A DNA stretch of 64,000 nt from Rhodococcus rhodnii (GCA_000720375.1 JOAA01000026.1:124001-188000), one strand, 5' to 3'. Numbered from the stretch's first letter, positions 1 to 10,353 are shown. Made by a program: numbers and translations. The notes: generated by a model from the sequence alone, not told the origin.

Positions 1-1141
1 GTGATCGTGGTCTGGTGGTTGGCGATACGTCGTTGCAGTGCCACGATTTCGGGGATCTTGCTGCGCCAGGCCCAGCCTCGCCAGCGGTCCAGCGCGTCCA
101 GGGCGTCGCGGCCGCGCAGGGTGAACACATACCGCAGGCCTTCTTTGATCAGGTAGGCCTTGTGCAGGCGGGGATCGTTGAGCGCGATCCATTCCAGGGT
201 GGAGCGTTGTTCGAGGGTGAGCGTGTCTGGGTTTTTCCACAACGCCCAGCGTGCGTTCTTCCAGCGTTTCGCCTGGCCCTGGGAGCGTAGGACTTTCCGG
301 CCGGAGCGCTGGCCGGGCAGGCTGCCGCCGGGCTTGCCGCGGGCGGTGTTCCAGGCTTTGCGGCGCAACTCGTCCAGGGTGGCCTGGGCCCAGGACACGA
401 TGTGAAACGGATCCGCGCACAGTGTCGCCCGCGGTGCGCGCTGGGCGACCACGTCGGCGATCCAGTCCGCGCCGTCCGCGGTCACATGGGTCAACCGGTG
501 GCTGCGCTCGGGTCCGAGCAGGTCGACAAACCCGCGCAGTGTCGCCCGGTCGCGCCCGGGCGCGGCCCAGACCAGCCGGCCGGTGTCATGATCGGTCACC
601 ACGACCAGATACCGGCTGCCGCGCCGGTAATGCACCTCGTCGATCCCGATCCGCGCCAGCCCGGCCAACCGGTCGGCCACCGCGTCGATATCGGCCATCA
701 CCCGGGTGATGATCGCGCCGACCGTGCGCCAGGAGATCCGCATCAGCTGGGTGACCGCGCTCTTGCTGGTCCGCGCGGCCAGCCAGGCCACCTGATCGCG
801 GCCAGCCAGGCCACCTGATCATCGAACGCGCGGGTATGCCCCGCACCATGCCGCGCCCACGGCACCCCGGCCACGACCACTCCATGCGCCCGGCAGCGCA
901 CCCGCGGCGCGACCGCCTCGACACACGCACGCACGCAGCCCAGATCCAGCGCCCGCCACCGCCGCCGACCGTCACCGGCGTCATAGCGCGGACAGCGCTT
1001 CCCGCACCGCCCGCACAAGCCCCGCCGACGCGCCACCGGCCGGGCGTGCACCACCACCCCGGCATCCCGGTCGAACTCGACACGCTCGACCACCGCGTGT
1101 TCCAACCCCAGCAACCGACCCCATATCCTGGCCCCGCGCAT
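1..1141 (-). pseudogene. ISL3-family transposase, frameshifted and cut by window edge
   Basis: The minus strand from ATG 1141 begins MRGARIWGRLLGLEHAVV and has the CGRCGKRC zinc-finger-like cysteines typical of the N-terminus of ISL3 transposases. After about 105 codons the frame is broken by a 23-bp tandem duplication at 775-820. Skipping one copy restores a continuous frame to base 1. That frame carries the DDE-type core, with IGIDEVHYRRG (first catalytic Asp), VTADGADWI, CADPFHIVSWA and the usual arginine- and tryptophan-rich C-terminal stretch. The 3' end and that end of the element lie outside the window. I could not define a terminal inverted repeat near 1141-1300. Seen: the frame break and the motifs. 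Known: the ISL3 domain order. Inference: the copy is inactive unless programmed frameshifting rescues it, which an exact duplication makes unlikely. Confidence 0.85.
775..820. repeat. 23-bp perfect tandem duplication inside the transposase gene
   Basis: Bases 775-797 and 798-820 are identical 23-mers (unit begins GCGGCCAGCC and ends CCACCTGATC). Because 23 is not a multiple of 3, the second copy shifts the ISL3 transposase frame. The protein on one side (ending DDQVAWLAA) and on the other (beginning ARTSKSAVTQL) join perfectly if one copy is removed. This is a recent slippage-type lesion. Confidence 0.95.
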
Positions 1142-1324
1142 GCCGTTCTCCCCACGCCTGGAATTTCGGACTTCAGCAATCCAGAAACCTAGGCAGAGAA
1201 CGGCATGCGTCCTGCCAAGACACGCCCAACCAGCCACGGACACAGCAGAAGAGCCCATTAAAGGTCCGAAGGCGGGATCGCGGCGCTTGCTGTCCAATGT
1301 GGAGTCAGTGCACCACGTCAGGCG

Positions 1325-4300
1325 TCATAGTCCAATATGGATGAAAGGCGCCCACCACGACGGGTGGGTGGCGCGCCGGCGGTGGGCACCAGGCGGCCGA
1401 ACGTCGCGAGCGCTGCGCGAACCGCCGCTGGTCACGGGTGCGTTCACCTGCTGGGCGAGGTCGGCGTACCAATCCCGTCGGTCGGGCGCACTGGTGAGCC
1501 GAACCTGTTGCTGCGCCTGGGCGAGGGCCCATGCGACCGGGTGGCCACGGGCGATCCGGTCGGCGAAGGCGGCCATCGTCAGACAGCCGACCTCGTCGTC
1601 GACTGGCCACTGCGAGACGACGCTGTGGCGGACACCCGCTGCGAGCAGCCCACGAGCCAGTCCGACCACGTCCCCGCTCATCGTGATGTCGCCACGACCG
1701 GTGTCACATGCTGACAACACAGCCAGATCGACGTCCAGTCCGATGCCGAGCAGTTCGGCGAGGGTGATCTCGTCGTGGCCGGCGAGCACGAGTGAGCTCA
1801 GCGTCGGCGCTTCGTCGTCGAGCACACCGTGGGTGGCCATGTGCAGAATCGGGCTGCCTTCGGTCAACGCTGTCCGCAGTGCGGCCTCGTTGGCGTGCTC
1901 TCCGATCAGGGCCTTGGTCTTCAGCAGGCGCGCCAACGTCAACGCTTCCACCTCGGCGCCGGGCAACCTACGCAAGCCTCGTGAGGGATGTGTCGCGGGA
2001 TTTCCGACCACCACCGCGCCGCCGTCAAGCCGTGGCGCTGGGCGTCCAGCCAGTCGCGGGATGAGCGCCGCGGCGGGCAGTTGTGATATCGCGCGGTCGT
2101 GGCCGAGCGGCCGTCCGCCATAGGGCAGGGCGTGGAACGGCAGAAGGTGCATCACTCCGGATGGCACGAAGATCAGCCGGTCGTGGTCGTCGAGCAGGTG
2201 CCGCACCGGACCCAGCAAAGTATCGGCGATCGACTGCTCGTCGGCGGTTACGTCGGCGCTCCCTGTCTGCCATGAGGTGTGCAGCCGGTGAATGATGCCA
2301 GTCAACGCGAGCGAGTCGGTGTCCAGCCGCCATCCCTGGCATCGCGATTCGGTCAGCGCGCAGATGACCAGGTGATCGTCGCCGAAGAGATACTCGATCA
2401 GCAGGGCGTCCGGCGGAAGGTGGGCGCCGACGTCTTCGGCGGTGGCCGGGGGCAGTGCTGTCGGCCGGCTGCGAGCCACGCCGGGGGATTGCCGTTCGAC
2501 CTCGCTGGCGGCCGCGTCGAGCCGGGTCTGGGCCTCGGCGAGGTCACTGGCCGTCCGCGGATCCATGCCCGTCGCCGACCTGCGCCAGGCGGCCCGCCTG
2601 CGGTCGAACCGGCCGACCCATTCCGCTTCCGCCTGCCGCCACGCCCGGAAGGCAGGCACACTCGTCGCCCACTCGGCGTCCGCGACCAGGGCGCCGAGCG
2701 AGAACGAACGTGCCCGGTCGGCGGCTGCGAAGGCGCTGCCGGGGTCGTCGGACAGCAACGCGGCCGAGGCGGCGGCTTGGTAGATCCGCCTGACCGAGGC
2801 GTCATCCAGTACCGCTACCCGGAAAGCGTCGCTCGCGACCGCGGCGAACCACTGTTCGAAACGCGCGGCGGCCTCGGCAGCGTAGGCCGCGGCTTCGTCG
2901 GCCCGGCCAAGTCCCAGTGCGATCCGGGCACGCAGCGTCAGGCCGTCCCAAGTCCGGCTCCAGTCCACAGTAGATGATTCGGGCGGCGTTGTCCCGCAGG
3001 CGTTCGACGCCCGCTCGAACTCACCGGCGTTGAACCAGAGGGTCGCGGCGTGCTCCGGATCGATGTCGGGCATGCTGTCAAGGAACATCGCGGTACGCGC
3101 GGGCAGATCGGCTTTGCGGCCCCACCCGGCCAGCACGGCGAGCACCAGGCTCTGGCTGACCGGCTCGGCCGCGGCCAAGGCCGCGGTGAACTCGCGTTCG
3201 GCCAACGCCACTTCACCGCGCTGGGCCGCTGCCAGCGCACGACATTGATGAGCCATCACATCGGCGGTGACCACGATGTCGGACATGGCGGAGACGGCGA
3301 TTTCGATGTTGTCGGCCGTCATGCTCGCCCAGTCCTCGCCACCGGCATGTGGACCGCCGCGCGCCGCACCGAGCCGTGCCAGCCGGCGTTGTGCCTTCTC
3401 CTGGCGGACAAGCAGGTCCTCGTCCGGGCCGGCGAGTTCCCGCGGCCCGCCTGGTGCCCTGGCGAGCAGACGTGCGGCGCGGTCACGCAACCGGGCCAGC
3501 CCGTCCGGATCACGTTCTTTCAGCAGTTCGTTTCCCAGCCACACCAGCAAATGGATCGTGTTCAGCCAGGCGACCGTGTCCAGGTCGCCGGTCGCGGCGG
3601 TTTGCTCGGCAATGGCTTCCTCGAGCGTGGTGATCGTGGCACCGCGGGTGTTCAACCGGGCATACAGCTCAGCGAGATCACCGATCACCGCTTGCTCGCC
3701 GAAACGGTCGCCGAGGGCCGCGTGCAGTCGCCTGGACAGGTCGAACGCCGCGAGAGCCGCCTCGATGTCACCCTGGTCCCGCAAGGCGTTCCCGCAACAG
3801 TGCACGATTCCGGCGCAGCCCAGCGCGTAACTCCGGCTTCCGTCTCCGGTCGCCCAGCCCGACACCTGCGCGACCGGACCGGGCCGGGTAGGCGACAGCC
3901 GGCCGGCCATGAGATCGGCCACCGCCAGATGTGTGACCGCCAAGATGTGGCCTGCGTCGTCGCCGGCTTGGTGAAAACCCTCGGCCGCCGCCGTGATCAT
4001 TTCCTGCGCCGTGTCCGGTCGGCCATCGAGCCGGCACAGCCAGCCGAGCCGGAGATCCACAGCCGCGACACCGCGAGGCGCCTGGGCTGTCTGGAATGCC
4101 GCCCGTGCGACTCGGTACAGGCCCTCGGCCTCGGTGCGCGCGGCCGCGTCGCCGAGAACGGCTTGCTGGCTACGGGCAGCCAGGTCGAAGCCGCACGTCT
4201 CCGGGGACTGCAGCGGAGTCAGCAGCGCATCTCCGGCGATCAGGTGGACCAGCGCGACGGTGAGCGGGTCGGCGTCCTGTGGCTGGTCTCTGACGTGGTT

Positions 4301-4810
4301 CATCAGCGCGAAAGTGGATTCCGGCCGGCCTGCGCGGCGTTCCACGTCCACCCGCAGGAGTTCGACCCACGCCATCGCGACGGTGTCACCGGACTGGCTG
4401 GCGAATCGCTGCCACTGGGCGATCCTGGGCGACAGGACGTTGCTCAGCATCTCGTGGCCGGCCTGCTCACCTGCCCTGCGGGCGCCACTGGCGAGCGTTC
4501 TGAGCGCCAGGGACAACGGCAGCACCTCGTGTGCGAAGAACCCCAGCAGCGAGTCTGGAGGTGACGACTCGGCCGTCGGCATCAGGTCGACCCCCGCGCC
4601 GATTTCACCGGGCCACCATTGAACGTCCAAGTGGGACACACAATGCCGCAGTGCGCCGACGTCGTCCTTGGCTGACGGGTCGAGTTGGTCCAACAGCCGG
4701 GCTGCCCGTCGAGGCTCACCCGCGCCGATCGCCGCGCACACCGCTTCCAGCGGCGTGCCGGCGTCAGTGCTCACCCAAAGTCCACGGGCGAGCAAGGCAT
4801 GCAGAGTCAT
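1325..4810 (-). CDS. TPR-repeat CHAT-domain (caspase-like) protein
   Basis: Product of 1161 aa from ATG 4810; an in-frame ATG at 4927 would add 39 residues of arginine/serine-rich sequence that looks non-coding. The first ~750 residues are alpha-helical TPR-like repeats (for example AAAEGFHQAGDDAGHILAV). The C-terminal ~350 residues are a CHAT domain. The presumed catalytic His is in HMATHG (about residue 994) and the Cys in LSACDTG (residue 1035). The chain ends WWAPFIHIGL, like the last strand of CHAT domains. CHAT proteins are separase/caspase-type cysteine peptidases, often acting in signalling or suicide defence. No signal peptide is seen, so it is probably cytosolic. It is divergent from a second TPR-CHAT gene with about 258 bp between the preferred starts. 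Substrate and partner are unknown. The terminus is ~180 bp from the IS remnant, but the gene looks complete. Confidence 0.88.
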   Translation of the reverse strand: MTLHALLARGLWVSTDAGTPLEAVCAAIGAGEPRRAARLLDQLDPSAKDDVGALRHCVSHLDVQWWPGEIGAGVDLMPTAESSPPDSLLGFFAHEVLPLSLALRTLASGARRAGEQAGHEMLSNVLSPRIAQWQRFASQSGDTVAMAWVELLRVDVERRAGRPESTFALMNHVRDQPQDADPLTVALVHLIAGDALLTPLQSPETCGFDLAARSQQAVLGDAAARTEAEGLYRVARAAFQTAQAPRGVAAVDLRLGWLCRLDGRPDTAQEMITAAAEGFHQAGDDAGHILAVTHLAVADLMAGRLSPTRPGPVAQVSGWATGDGSRSYALGCAGIVHCCGNALRDQGDIEAALAAFDLSRRLHAALGDRFGEQAVIGDLAELYARLNTRGATITTLEEAIAEQTAATGDLDTVAWLNTIHLLVWLGNELLKERDPDGLARLRDRAARLLARAPGGPRELAGPDEDLLVRQEKAQRRLARLGAARGGPHAGGEDWASMTADNIEIAVSAMSDIVVTADVMAHQCRALAAAQRGEVALAEREFTAALAAAEPVSQSLVLAVLAGWGRKADLPARTAMFLDSMPDIDPEHAATLWFNAGEFERASNACGTTPPESSTVDWSRTWDGLTLRARIALGLGRADEAAAYAAEAAARFEQWFAAVASDAFRVAVLDDASVRRIYQAAASAALLSDDPGSAFAAADRARSFSLGALVADAEWATSVPAFRAWRQAEAEWVGRFDRRRAAWRRSATGMDPRTASDLAEAQTRLDAAASEVERQSPGVARSRPTALPPATAEDVGAHLPPDALLIEYLFGDDHLVICALTESRCQGWRLDTDSLALTGIIHRLHTSWQTGSADVTADEQSIADTLLGPVRHLLDDHDRLIFVPSGVMHLLPFHALPYGGRPLGHDRAISQLPAAALIPRLAGRPAPRLDGGAVVVGNPATHPSRGLRRLPGAEVEALTLARLLKTKALIGEHANEAALRTALTEGSPILHMATHGVLDDEAPTLSSLVLAGHDEITLAELLGIGLDVDLAVLSACDTGRGDITMSGDVVGLARGLLAAGVRHSVVSQWPVDDEVGCLTMAAFADRIARGHPVAWALAQAQQQVRLTSAPDRRDWYADLAQQVNAPVTSGGSRSARDVRPPGAHRRRATHPSWWAPFIHIGL

Positions 4811-5068
4811 CGTTCGCTCGCAACGAGACCGGCAACGCGGGAAGCCGGGTAGTCGGATGCTGTAGGAGGGTACGGCAGGTCCTTCTGCCAGAACCGCGAA
4901 CTTGTTACTCTCCGCAGTCGATCTCACCTGTACGGCCTAGTCGATCGTCCACGCACGCCTGGCCGCGCCGGCTGATGCCCTGATCGAGTGAATGCGGAGC
5001 CAGCCCGGAATGGTGGCTCGCCGCGACCCGATGGACGAGCCAGCAGCAGTGCCAAGACCGAAGGCGAT

Positions 5069-8000
5069 ATGACCATGGTCGACGATCCTCGCCTGGCAGA
5101 ATGCTTCACGGCGTTCGCGGCCCGCGACTACCTGGCCTGTTACAGCGCCGCAGTGCGTGGCCCAGAGCCAGGGCAACCTGATCCCCTGGTCTTCCGCCAG
5201 CTGATCGCCATCTGCATACAGCGCCTTGGGCAGACCGACGAGCTCGCTGACCTGCCGCGGGTTTTGCTGGACACCACGGCGGATCCGTTCGAGAAGGCGC
5301 TGATCCGGCTCACTTTCGGTCAGCAGAGCCTGGATTCCGCCCGGCAGCTCGCGACGAACGACGAGCAACTCTGCCAGGCGCTCTTCTACGCAGGCGCCAG
5401 GCTCGTGACGCTCTTGCAAGCCGCGGAGGCGGAGGATCTTCTCCGCAGTTGTGCCAGCCTGGACGTCGGCTGCGCCGAGCGGCGGCTAGCCGAGATCGAA
5501 CTGGCGGCGATGGCGGCCGGTGACGAACCGGACTCGGCAGAGCAGGCGTTCGAGCTCTTCGACCGACGTGCCAGGGCGTACTTCGGCCAAGGCCGGTACG
5601 ACGAGGCGATCCGCACCGCGCAGGAGGCCTGCGACCTGGCCAGGCGTACCTGGGGACCGGACAACCGCCACCTCGCCCAAAGCATGATCACTTTGCTGGG
5701 CGCGCTGAGCCAGGCCGGCCGCATCGAGGCGGCGATGGAACTCGCGCCGCAGGCGCTTGATCTTGTCCGCGCGCACTACGACGTCGATGATCCCGACTTC
5801 GCGACCCTGCTGAGCGTCATCGGATATCTGTACAAGGTCAATGGCGGATTCGATGAGGCGACCCGGTTCTACCAGGCCGCGGCACGGATCTGGAGCGGGT
5901 CCGCGGAGCACAGAGTGGACAGCGCGGCCGCGTTGAACAACATGGCCCAGATCGCCGTGGCGCGCGAGGACTTCGACGATGCTGTGCCCCTGTTCGAGCA
6001 GGCGCTGGACATGCTCGACGGCGTGGCCGACGACCTCGGGCTGTACGCCGGCGTGCTCAACAACCTGGCCCTCGTCCAGAGCGCGAAGGGGGACAACGAC
6101 AAAGCCGAACGACTGCATCATCGAGCCCTTGACCACCAGCGGGAGACACTCGGCGAGGATCACCCCCAGTACGCGGCCAGCCTCAACAATCTCGCGCACC
6201 TGTACAAGGACCAGAACCGGTACGCGGAGGCAGAGCCGCTCTTGCTGCGTGCCGTCGAGATCCTGACGCCGGCGGTCGGCATGGGCCACGAGCACACCTT
6301 GAAGTCAGTCAGCGCGCTGCTTGAGATCTATCAGGCGACTGGGCAACAGGAAGCGGCCGACCGGCTGATCGCCGAGGTGCGGACCGACGCCGAAGCGGTG
6401 TCGGACACCGGTGTTCACGTCCTGCATCCGGTGCCCGCCTTGACCGTGTTCTTCCAGCGGCTCAAGTCGGACCTGCCTGCGGGGCGCGAGCCACAGTTCG
6501 CCGGCGGGGCCATTGACTGGAGGTCGCCTGCCTATCAGCGGCTGATCGCCGAACTCGCTGACGACTTCGCGGAGCACAGGTACGGCGAATGTTTGCAGAA
6601 AGCCATACTGCTCAACGCCTACGACACGACGCACGAGGTGCTGCAGATCTGGCTGATGTGTTTCGCGCAGATACCGCAGACCGGTTACGGTCGCACACCG
6701 CCGCAGGGCTTCGCTGGTGCCCAGGCCGCAGTCGGGTCGCTGGTGGCCGACCCGTGGTACTCCGCGCTGGTCGGCCTCACGATCGGCCAGACCAGCATCG
6801 ACCAGGCCGAGCAACTGGCCGACGATGACGAGAAGATCTGCCAGCTGCGGTATTACGCGGCCCAGCGCCAGATAGTCGACGGGCACTCCGAGGAAGCGCT
6901 GGCCAACCTGGAAGCGTGTGCGACGTCTGGTGTTGCTTGTTTCGAGGCCTGGATGGCGAGGCGCATCCTGCGCATGTCGCCTCGCGCGTCGGACCGTGAC
7001 CTGGCCAACCAGGTGCGCGCGCTGAACCTGACGGTGTCAGATCTGCTTTCCCGCAACGACTTCGCTGCCGCGGCAGGCCCGGCCGCGGAGGCTTGGCAGC
7101 TGGCGCAAGGTTTGGAGGACAACACCCAAGAGCGGACAGTGAGCCACTACAACGTCGGGACGGTGGCTTACCTTGCCGGCGATCTGCCTGAATCCGAGTC
7201 GCTGTTGGGCGAACTGGTGACTGTCGCCCGACGCACCGAGCACTACGACCGTACCGCCGTCGGGGCGGCCCTCAACATCCTCGGCATGATCCACACCGAC
7301 CTGGCACGGTTCGATCTGGCGGAGTCCGCCCTGCTCGACGCGTTGGCGGAGCTCAGGCTCGCGAACCGGCCGCTGGACGTGAACTTCGGTCAGGTACAAG
7401 GCAATCTGGCCGAGGTCTATCGCGAAATGGGTGACATCGCCAACGCGATCCAGGTCAGTCACAAGGCACTGGAGTCCAAGCAGGCGTCACTGGGGCGGGA
7501 ACATCCGGAGTACGCGCGCACACTGAACAACCTCGGGCTGTTGTACGTCGAGGCGGGAGAGCTCAGGATGGCGGAGAACCTCCTTGTGGAGGCTCAGCGG
7601 ATTCGCCAGGCCGCGCTCCCGGCGGGGCACGCCGACATCGGCACGAGTGCGTCCTCACTGGCGCATCTGTACCTGACTGAGCACCGGTATGAGGAGGCGG
7701 AGGCCGCGTTGCGGACCGGGTTGGAGATCAGCCGCAACGTGCATGGGACCGACAACCTCACGTACGCGGTCCGACTGGGCTCGCTCGCCAATGTGTACAT
7801 GATGACTGGCCGGCTAGAGCAGTCACGGCGGCAGCTGTGGGAAAGCCGCGAGATTCTCCGGCGCGTCGTCGGGCCGCTGCATCCGCTTGTCGCCGGTGTC
7901 ACCTCCAATCTCTCGATGCTCCACGCCGTGGAGGGTGACTTGCGCGGCGCGATGGAGCTCGCCAGGGAATCCGAGGAAGCGGCCGCCAATCTGCTGTCCG

Positions 8001-9739
8001 AAGTGTTCGGGACGGCTTCGGAGAGGCAGCGGCTGCAACTGCTCGGCGATGTGCATTGGCGGCTGTCCGCCTGGCTGAGTCTGGTGGATGCCCTCGGTGC
8101 ACCCGACGAGGAGGTCGCGAACGCGTTCGACCTGGTGTTGCGACGCAAGGGGATCGCAGGGGAGGCCGACTTCGCCATGCGTGACGCGGTGGGCGGGGCG
8201 GCCCGTCCCGAGCTGACGCCGAAGATCGACCACGTCCGTTCGCTGCAGGACAAGATCGCCCGCAAGACGCTCAGCGGGCCGGGGCCGGAGGGGCCGGCCG
8301 CCCACGCCAACCTGCTGGCCGGGTGGACCGAGCAGAAGGAGCAGTTGGAGGCCGAGCTCGCCAGGACCATGCCCGGGATGCGTGTGGTTCAGCGGATGCG
8401 GGAGTTGAGCGGGCAGTCGGTCCGTGCGTCGCTGCCGCCTGACTCGGCACTGATCGAGATCGTCCACTTTGGTCTGGTCTCGTTCACGTTGCCTGCCGCC
8501 GACGAGACGCCGCCGGCTGAGAAGTACCGGTACTGGGCGTTCGTCCTGAGGCCCGAACCGCACAAGAGCCTGCAGCGGGTCGACCTCGGTGACGGCGATG
8601 AGATCGACCGGCTGGTCGCCAGCTACCGGGACACGATCGTGGCAAGCGGCGCCAGCCGTGACGTCGCTCCCCGGCCGTCGCGACCACCGCGGGAAGCGGA
8701 ACGCGATGCGGGCACAGAGCTTCGGAAGATGGTCTTCGACAAGCTTGGCGAGGCACTCGGCGACACACGACGGCTGTTCATCTGCCCGGACGGTGACCTG
8801 TCCCGCCTGCCATGGGAGGTGTTGCCGCTCGGGTCTGATCAGCGCCTCATCGATGAGTATGAGATCAGCTACCTTGGTGTCGGCCGTGACCTGCTTCGCC
8901 TCTCGACTCCTTCGGCCAACGAAAGCGCGGCGCCGGTGGTCGTCGCGGACCCCGATTTCGACCTGTCCGTAACCCGGACACCCGCCGCGCAAAGCGTTGA
9001 CGCCCAGCCGGATCCGGTGACCCGAGAACTGCGTGACACCAGCATGCGTTTCGGCCGGCTGGCCGGCACGCTTGGCGAAGGGGAAGCCGTCGCCACGTTG
9101 CTGGGCGTGCCGTTGATCGCGGGCGCCGCAGCAACCGACGCGGCTGTCAAGTCCTGTCGGCGACCCGCGGTCTTGCACATCGCCACCCACGGCTTCTTCC
9201 TGCCCGACCCCGAGTCCGCGCGGCAGCAGGACCTGCCGTTGATGGACCTGCCTGTCGACGAGACACGCCCGTTCGGCCGCCTGTCCAACGCCGACGCGAG
9301 CCCGTTCCTGCGATCCGGACTCGCCTTGGCCGGCGCCAACACGTGGCTTGCGGGCGGGACGCCACCCGCGGCGGCGGAAGACGGGATCTTGACCGCGCAG
9401 GATGTGTCCGGAATGGACCTGTCAGGTACCCAGCTGGTGACGCTTTCGGCCTGTGAGACCGGTTTGGGCAGTCGACAGCGCGGGGAGGGCGTGCTTGGGC
9501 TGCGCCGTGCCTTCATCCTGGCGGGCGCGCGTACCGTCGTCATGAGCCTGTGGCAAGTGCCTGACGACGAGACGAAGACGTTGATGACGGACTTCTACCA
9601 GCGGGTACTGGCCGGTGATGACCGGGCAGCCGCCCTGCGCGCAGCGCAGCGGGAGCTGAAGAAGACGCGACCGGAACCGTTCTACTGGGGTGCGTTCATC
9701 TGCCAGGGCGACCCGAGCCGTCTGGTCCTCCGGCGCTGA
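5069..9739 (+). CDS. Large TPR-CHAT (caspase-like) protein with internal duplication
   Basis: Product of 1556 aa from ATG 5069, preceded by GAAGG; ATG 4988 would add 27 residues. The N-terminal ~170 residues (with LTFGQQSLDSARQLATND and cysteines in CASLDVGCAE) are repeated around residues 500-670 (LTIGQTSIDQAEQLADDD, CATSGVACFE). Each copy is followed by kinesin-light-chain-type TPRs, such as HPEYARTLNNLGLLYVEAG. The C-terminal CHAT domain has His1374 in IATHGFF and Cys1462 in LSACETG, then LAGARTVVMSLWQVPD and EPFYWGAFICQGDP, all canonical. It is probably a cytosolic cysteine peptidase, with the TPRs sensing a partner. It shares a divergent promoter region with the other CHAT gene. No gasdermin, NTPase or other known CHAT partner lies next to it. 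Confidence 0.92.
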   Translation: MTMVDDPRLAECFTAFAARDYLACYSAAVRGPEPGQPDPLVFRQLIAICIQRLGQTDELADLPRVLLDTTADPFEKALIRLTFGQQSLDSARQLATNDEQLCQALFYAGARLVTLLQAAEAEDLLRSCASLDVGCAERRLAEIELAAMAAGDEPDSAEQAFELFDRRARAYFGQGRYDEAIRTAQEACDLARRTWGPDNRHLAQSMITLLGALSQAGRIEAAMELAPQALDLVRAHYDVDDPDFATLLSVIGYLYKVNGGFDEATRFYQAAARIWSGSAEHRVDSAAALNNMAQIAVAREDFDDAVPLFEQALDMLDGVADDLGLYAGVLNNLALVQSAKGDNDKAERLHHRALDHQRETLGEDHPQYAASLNNLAHLYKDQNRYAEAEPLLLRAVEILTPAVGMGHEHTLKSVSALLEIYQATGQQEAADRLIAEVRTDAEAVSDTGVHVLHPVPALTVFFQRLKSDLPAGREPQFAGGAIDWRSPAYQRLIAELADDFAEHRYGECLQKAILLNAYDTTHEVLQIWLMCFAQIPQTGYGRTPPQGFAGAQAAVGSLVADPWYSALVGLTIGQTSIDQAEQLADDDEKICQLRYYAAQRQIVDGHSEEALANLEACATSGVACFEAWMARRILRMSPRASDRDLANQVRALNLTVSDLLSRNDFAAAAGPAAEAWQLAQGLEDNTQERTVSHYNVGTVAYLAGDLPESESLLGELVTVARRTEHYDRTAVGAALNILGMIHTDLARFDLAESALLDALAELRLANRPLDVNFGQVQGNLAEVYREMGDIANAIQVSHKALESKQASLGREHPEYARTLNNLGLLYVEAGELRMAENLLVEAQRIRQAALPAGHADIGTSASSLAHLYLTEHRYEEAEAALRTGLEISRNVHGTDNLTYAVRLGSLANVYMMTGRLEQSRRQLWESREILRRVVGPLHPLVAGVTSNLSMLHAVEGDLRGAMELARESEEAAANLLSEVFGTASERQRLQLLGDVHWRLSAWLSLVDALGAPDEEVANAFDLVLRRKGIAGEADFAMRDAVGGAARPELTPKIDHVRSLQDKIARKTLSGPGPEGPAAHANLLAGWTEQKEQLEAELARTMPGMRVVQRMRELSGQSVRASLPPDSALIEIVHFGLVSFTLPAADETPPAEKYRYWAFVLRPEPHKSLQRVDLGDGDEIDRLVASYRDTIVASGASRDVAPRPSRPPREAERDAGTELRKMVFDKLGEALGDTRRLFICPDGDLSRLPWEVLPLGSDQRLIDEYEISYLGVGRDLLRLSTPSANESAAPVVVADPDFDLSVTRTPAAQSVDAQPDPVTRELRDTSMRFGRLAGTLGEGEAVATLLGVPLIAGAAATDAAVKSCRRPAVLHIATHGFFLPDPESARQQDLPLMDLPVDETRPFGRLSNADASPFLRSGLALAGANTWLAGGTPPAAAEDGILTAQDVSGMDLSGTQLVTLSACETGLGSRQRGEGVLGLRRAFILAGARTVVMSLWQVPDDETKTLMTDFYQRVLAGDDRAAALRAAQRELKKTRPEPFYWGAFICQGDPSRLVLRR

Positions 9740-9783
9740 AATCCGGGCTGTGAGGCTGCACGTGCCCGATTCGGTCAGGCGGA

Positions 9784-10353
9784 TCAGGGACGCAGTCCGT
9801 CCAAAGTGACCGCGACGAGACGGCGGACCGCGGCCTCGGAACGCAGGCTGCCTGCCGCCATAAGGGCGTGCACGCAGAAGGACGCGAGCTCTTCTGGCTT
9901 GACGTCATCACGGACGGAGCCTGTTGCCGCTGCCTCGGTCATCAATTGCTTGACCAAGTCGTGGACGTGTTGCTGTGCCTCGTCGACGTAGTCACCCCTG
10001 TGCAGGAGGGCTGCGAGCACTGCGTCCGGGCGAGTGCGTTGACGGCAGATCAGCGCGTAGGCATTGAGCACGGCTTCCAGGCGCTGCATTGGATTGCCGG
10101 CGCCATCGTGGAGTTGGCCGAGGTGCTCGAGGTGGCCCGCGATGTGGCGCTGATGCCACGCGTGCAGGATCGCTTCGACGTCGGGGAAGTACTTGTACAG
10201 CGTGGCGCGTCCGATGCCTGCCTTCTCGGCGATCTGCGACATCGTCACCGACAACGGGCCGTGCTCGGTCACCAGCGCCCAGGTGGCTTGCAGGATCGCG
10301 TCATGCACGTCGCGGCGGTGCGCCTCGATCGTCTCGTTCCACAGCTTCGGCAC
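9784..10353 (-). CDS. TetR/AcrR family transcriptional regulator
   Basis: Product of 189 aa from GTG 10353, with AGGA just upstream; longer in-frame extensions are non-canonical. The N-terminal helix-turn-helix reads VTMSQIAEKAGIGRATLYKYFPDVEAIL (split here: VTMSQIAEKAG then IGRATLYKYF), standard for TetR. The remainder is a helical ligand-binding domain. It is divergent from the small membrane protein gene at 10440. Two copies of GACAGACTGT lie between the genes and are the likely operator, so autoregulation and control of the membrane protein are inferred. The ligand is unknown. Confidence 0.92.
   Translation of the reverse strand: MPKLWNETIEAHRRDVHDAILQATWALVTEHGPLSVTMSQIAEKAGIGRATLYKYFPDVEAILHAWHQRHIAGHLEHLGQLHDGAGNPMQRLEAVLNAYALICRQRTRPDAVLAALLHRGDYVDEAQQHVHDLVKQLMTEAAATGSVRDDVKPEELASFCVHALMAAGSLRSEAAVRRLVAVTLDGLRP

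Noticed and set aside
1142..1324. Terminal inverted repeat of the ISL3 element
   Set aside because: No convincing end could be defined because the other end is outside the window.
3050..4564. 504-codon plus-strand frame opposite the first CHAT gene
   Set aside because: No recognisable domain, while the minus-strand frame has TPRs and a CHAT domain.
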